A stretch of 7,840 nt of DNA, taken from assembly GCA_027028725.1 (NCBI GenBank), contig JALVIB010000071.1, positions 1 through 7,840 of the forward strand. The letters run 5' to 3'. A program made the position numbers and the translations under genes. Every line of letters begins with the position of its first letter. Position 1 is the first letter of the stretch. This DNA is from Candidatus Altimarinota bacterium (GTDB lineage Bacteria; Patescibacteriota; Gracilibacteria; UBA4473). A model generated the notes under the pieces. It was not told the DNA's origin. It searched no databases and saw only the letters and a program-made list of their open reading frames with translations. Positions 6,308 through 7,840 of the stretch are shown one piece after another.

Positions 6308-6535
6308 ATGAAAAAAGTGTTTTTCGTTCTCGCGGGATTATTTACAATAATTGCCCTGATTTTGGCATTTGAAAACATGATGGTAACTTTTGCCGGATTG
6401 ATTTTCTTTACATCAGCTAATACTTCGGCGTTTTATCCGATGATTTTAATGTTTTTCTTGGGAATTATCGCGGGATTTTTCTTGGCATTAGGATTTAAAT
6501 CGCAAGGTGGTTCAAGTGGAGGAGACGATTTTTAG
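6308..6535 (+). CDS. Small two-helix membrane protein, LapA-like (DUF1049 type)
   Basis: This 75-residue protein has two hydrophobic segments, about residues 4-21 (VFFVLAGLFTIIALILAF) and 42-63 (FYPMILMFFLGIIAGFFLALGF), joined by a loop with FENMMVTFAGLIFF. That arrangement, with Asn-x-x-hydrophobic-Val-x-Phe after the first helix and a Gly-rich second helix, resembles LapA-domain inner-membrane proteins. In enterobacteria these proteins act with LapB in envelope control; that function cannot be assumed here. The C-terminus is a short Gly/Ser/Asp tail (SQGGSSGGDDF). It lies three bases after tig and ends overlapping the convergent Smr gene by four bases. Two octamers lie within and encode parts of the LAGLF and IIAGFF stretches. 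Coding is likely; family assignment is moderate. Confidence 0.75.
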   Translation: MKKVFFVLAGLFTIIALILAFENMMVTFAGLIFFTSANTSAFYPMILMFFLGIIAGFFLALGFKSQGGSSGGDDF

Positions 6536-6816
6536 GATAGTCTAATAACAAAAGCGCCGGTTCCACCATCCTGAATTTTAGCAGTGGTGTAAACGAGGTT
6601 TTGCTCACGCAAAATTTCGCGGGTTATTTTTTTCATTACTGGTTCGTGGGCGGAATGTAGCCCTTTTCCAGTAATTATTTTAACAACTCTGAAACCAGAA
6701 TCCCGCGAATTTTTTAAAAAATCTAAAACAGCAAACTCCGCTTCATAGTCAGTCAAACCATGTAAATCCAAAACATCTTCAACTTCCAGTTTTACAGAGT
6801 ATTTATTCTTTTTCAT
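6532..6816 (-). CDS. Smr-domain protein
   Basis: This 94-residue protein is a single Smr domain, the fold found at the C-terminus of MutS2 and as stand-alone nucleic-acid nucleases or RNA-binding proteins. Signature elements are LDLHGLTDYEAE (16-27), IITGKGLHS (47-55) and GGTGAFVIRL (84-93). A TTG immediately before would add one Met, but the ATG at 6816-6814 is preferred: TATAAT (minus strand, 6829-6824) ends seven bases upstream, so the transcript should begin at or next to the ATG and be leaderless. It converges with the LapA-like gene, sharing the four bases 6532-6535. It contains one octamer (6701) and one near miss (6617). Its partner or substrate cannot be told from context. Confidence 0.9.
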   Translation of the reverse strand: MKKNKYSVKLEVEDVLDLHGLTDYEAEFAVLDFLKNSRDSGFRVVKIITGKGLHSAHEPVMKKITREILREQNLVYTTAKIQDGGTGAFVIRLS

Positions 6817-6823
6817 CAAGGAT

Positions 6824-6829
6824 ATTATA
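6824..6829 (-). promoter_or_regulatory. -10 TATAAT of the Smr gene, leaderless spacing
   Basis: A perfect TATAAT on the minus strand ends seven bases before the ATG at 6816, the spacing expected for a leaderless mRNA. An octamer copy (6835-6842) lies five bases upstream, where the promoter spacer would be. No convincing -35 is seen. Confidence 0.55.
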
Positions 6830-6900
6830 GAAAATCCCGCGAAAAATAAAACCCCCTAACCCCCCGCTTTGCGGGGGGAAATAGAAAATCCCGCGAAAAA
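6827..6900. repeat. G/C hairpin bordered by identical 20-bp direct repeats
   Basis: ATAGAAAATCCCGCGAAAAA occurs at 6827-6846 and identically at 6881-6900. Between them CCCCCCGC (6860-6867) pairs perfectly with GCGGGGGG (6871-6878) over a TTT loop, preceded by an ACCCCCTAAC block. The left direct repeat overlaps the Smr promoter. The layout looks like an inserted element with duplicated target, or a duplicated modular unit. Confidence 0.8.
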
Positions 6901-6904
6901 ATCA

Positions 6905-7001
6905 TTGTCATTGCGAGGGAAGTGAAGAATGAGCGACGAAGCAATCTACTTCGTGTTTTACCGAAGAACTGCGGAGTTTTTAATAATACTCGCAATAACA
7001 A
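6905..7001. repeat. 97-bp interspersed repeat with near-perfect terminal inverted repeats
   Basis: TTGTCATTGCGAG (6905-6917) and CTCGCAATAACAA (6989-7001) are inverted repeats matching at 12 of 13 positions. The interior contains GAGCGACGAAGCAATCTAC (6931-6949). It resembles the 'TCATTGCGAG...GAAGCAATC' palindromic repeats that I recall from many bacterial genomes; that family link needs a search. It has no transposase and so would be non-autonomous. A reading frame open through it from 6929 into the next gene is an accident of the repeat. Confidence 0.7.
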
Positions 7002-7008
7002 AATATTT

Positions 7009-7017
7009 TGCTAAAAT
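7009..7017 (+). promoter_or_regulatory. Extended -10 TGCTAAAAT of the phosphodiesterase gene, leaderless spacing
   Basis: TGC plus TAAAAT (7012-7017) ends seven bases before the ATG at 7025, the same distance as in the Smr gene, which suggests a leaderless transcript. The nonamer is identical to the one at 2184-2192. It lies eight bases beyond the 97-bp repeat, so the repeat's right end occupies any -35 position. Confidence 0.5.
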
Positions 7018-7024
7018 TTTCGTG

Positions 7025-7657
7025 ATGAAAATAGCGATAATGTCGGATAGTCATGGCGCTTTAGACAGATTAGAACAAGCTTTTACAAATATCCAAAAAG
7101 CCGGCATTAAAAATGTTTTGCATGCGGGGGATTTTCTCGAAGAAGGTGTGGTAGAAATTTTCGCGGGATTTCCGGATCTGAATTTTTTTATCGCTATTGG
7201 TAATAATGATGTTAATCAGGAGCGACTTGCAGAACTACAAAAACTCCCCAATGTGAAAATTGATGAAGTGGTTTTTGCGGAATTTGGGAAATACAAAATC
7301 GCGATTTCGCATTATGATGGAGTGGCGGAGGAAAAATCCCGCGATTCAATGACTTCCTGCGAGGAACGAGCGGATGAAGGAATTAATCCCGCTGTTGATG
7401 AAGCCCCAAAATTTTTGCGGGGAATTTCAGCCCTCACCCCAGCCCTCTCCCCGGGGGAGAGGGAGCAAAAGGAAGTTGATATTTTTATTCACGGACACAC
7501 ACATCGTCCGGCGCTTGTTCGTCGCGGGAAATCAGTCATGCTAAATCCTGGGGCGCTTTGTGATGATGGATATTATCTCGTGCTCGATTTAGAAACGATG
7601 AAAGGCCGGCGAGTGTTTTTTTCGCGGGAAATTACAAGAGATCGATTTGATTTTTAG
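7025..7657 (+). CDS. YfcE/MJ0936-type metallophosphodiesterase with a repeat-derived insertion
   Basis: This 210-residue member of the calcineurin-like phosphoesterase superfamily carries a full metal site: MSDSHG (D8, H10), HAGDF (D36), GNND (N60), SHYDG (H96) and HGHTHRP (H158, H160), then LNPGA. Related enzymes hydrolyse phosphodiesters with Mn or similar metals; the natural substrate is usually unknown. ATG 7025 is chosen because family members begin exactly at 'MKI.imSDsHG' and a -10 sits seven bases upstream; the open frame further upstream runs through a repeat. Family proteins are about 165-185 residues. The excess is a ~43-residue low-conservation segment (about 104-147) between H96 and the GHTH motif, encoded by an octamer copy and two repeat-like segments, including LTPALSPGERE. 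The metal site is intact, so activity may survive if the insert loops out. The 3' end overlaps a convergent gene by 26 bases. Confidence 0.92.
   Translation: MKIAIMSDSHGALDRLEQAFTNIQKAGIKNVLHAGDFLEEGVVEIFAGFPDLNFFIAIGNNDVNQERLAELQKLPNVKIDEVVFAEFGKYKIAISHYDGVAEEKSRDSMTSCEERADEGINPAVDEAPKFLRGISALTPALSPGEREQKEVDIFIHGHTHRPALVRRGKSVMLNPGALCDDGYYLVLDLETMKGRRVFFSREITRDRFDF
7346..7384. repeat. Repeat-like segment inside the phosphodiesterase gene
   Basis: The segment contains TTCCTGCGAGGAA, a 5-bp stem with GCG loop, then CGAGCGGATGAAGGAA. It resembles the 'ATTCCTGCGAG...GGATGAAGGAATC' class of interspersed repeats, as I recall them. It encodes residues about 108-120, starts right after the octamer at 7337-7344, and is in a part of the protein that family members lack. 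Confidence 0.45.
7431..7465. repeat. G/C palindrome inside the phosphodiesterase gene (encodes LTPALSPGERE)
   Basis: CCCTCTCCCC (7443-7452) is the exact complement of GGGGAGAGGG (7454-7463) with a single G between them, preceded by CCTCACCCCAG. The encoded ALTPALSPGERE peptide is one often seen where this type of intergenic palindrome is translated (recollection, to be confirmed by search). It is the longest perfect hairpin arm in the window and sits in frame. Confidence 0.8.
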
Positions 7658-7838
7658 TTAGGAAATGATTTGCTCCTAATGGAGTTATGACTCTGGTTTT
7701 CCCATTTCCATATTTTAATAACATGGATTCAGTTTTTTTGTCTAAAATAGCCGAAATTTTTTTAGGATTAATACTCTTAGTACGAATTATTGATTTGATT
7801 AGAGCTGAATTATCAAAAAATAATTTATATTGTTTCTT
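7632..7838 (-). CDS. C-terminal part of an unknown protein (5' end outside window)
   Basis: Reading leftward from the window edge, one frame is open for 68 residues to TAA (7634-7632), ending ...LGANHFLTKNQIDLL. The composition is Lys/Ile/Leu/Asn-rich with ordinary codon variety (FFDNSALIKSIIRTKSINPKK, ESMLLKYGNGKTRVITPLG). The + strand has no comparable ORF after 7657. Its last 26 bases overlap the 3' end of the phosphodiesterase gene tail-to-tail. No family is recognised; there is no clear motif or membrane segment. The chance that it is a real gene rather than an open frame in AT-rich DNA is only moderate. Confidence 0.5.
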   Translation of the reverse strand, partial: KKQYKLFFDNSALIKSIIRTKSINPKKISAILDKKTESMLLKYGNGKTRVITPLGANHFLTKNQIDLL

Positions 7839-7840
7839 TT

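Larger units (their letters stand above)
300..7629. repeat. Dispersed octamer family TCGCGGGA (21 exact copies)
   Basis: Exact copies of TCGCGGGA on the + strand begin at 582, 797, 1398, 1811, 1997, 2172, 5539, 6330, 6468, 7161, 7522 and 7622. Copies of the complement TCCCGCGA begin at 300, 3433, 4792, 4948, 5900, 6701, 6835, 6889 and 7337. In octamer orientation, 16 of 21 are followed by TT and most are preceded by a T/A run, giving a consensus near WWWTTTCGCGGGATTTT. Near misses are common (for example TCGCGGGT at 6617 and ACGCGGGA at 4374). Copies lie in spacers and inside genes, in several reading frames, so protein coding does not explain them. ftsZ has no exact copy and ftsA one. Existence is certain by inspection; function is unknown. 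Confidence 0.93.

Noticed and set aside
6929..7024. N-terminal extension of the phosphodiesterase from an ATG at 6929
   Set aside because: The 32 extra codons run through the 97-bp repeat and the promoter-like TGCTAAAAT; the family starts at the MKIAIMSDSHG of ATG 7025.
300..7629. CRISPR array, given the many short repeats
   Set aside because: Repeats are 8-20 bases, irregularly spaced, in both orientations and inside genes; no regular spacer structure exists.
1..7840. tRNA, rRNA or riboswitch
   Set aside because: No cloverleaf, rRNA-like stretch or known aptamer core was recognised in any spacer by eye; a covariance-model scan would be needed to exclude small RNAs.

Overview
The window is an AT-rich bacterial segment with compact genes. 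It has no convincing Shine-Dalgarno sequences, and none of its ten stop codons is TGA (7 TAA, 3 TAG). It carries a stand-alone 5'-3' exonuclease that is not fused to a DNA polymerase, an isolated ftsA-ftsZ pair, trigger factor and several small housekeeping genes. This combination suggests a member of the Candidate Phyla Radiation / Patescibacteria, perhaps near Peregrinibacteria or Gracilibacteria. That placement is an inference from gene style; no phylogenetic marker was compared.

Layout. Positions 3-293 hold the 3' end of an A-rich coiled-coil gene (+). At 358-906 (-) is a small orphan protein resembling the C-terminal half of a GT-B glycosyltransferase. It is divergent from 992-1987 (+), a stand-alone PolA-type 5' nuclease ending in a clamp-binding-like peptide. 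A gene-poor AT-rich gap (1988-2378) leads into ftsA (2379-3602) and ftsZ (3641-4789). A repeat-rich spacer (4790-5041) precedes tig (5042-6304), which is followed 3 bases later by a two-helix LapA-like membrane protein (6308-6535). That gene converges on and overlaps an Smr-domain gene (6532-6816, -). A second repeat cluster (6827-7001) precedes a YfcE/MJ0936-type phosphodiesterase (7025-7657, +), whose 3' end overlaps a partial convergent unknown gene (7632-7838, -).

Functionally, FtsA would anchor FtsZ to the membrane through a C-terminal amphipathic helix and the conserved FtsZ tail peptide. Trigger factor would fold nascent chains. The 5' nuclease would process flaps or Okazaki fragments, probably docked on the sliding clamp.

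The most striking feature is non-genic: the octamer TCGCGGGA (or its complement) occurs 21 times in 7.8 kb, about one per 370 bases, in genes and spacers and on both strands, usually with T-rich or A-rich flanks. Base composition predicts well under one copy. Several families of G/C-rich hairpin repeats accompany it. Two repeat clusters are bordered by identical 18-20 bp direct repeats built on the octamer, and one phosphodiesterase gene has absorbed repeat DNA in frame. The octamer may be an uptake-like, HIP1-like or protein-binding genome signature of this lineage.
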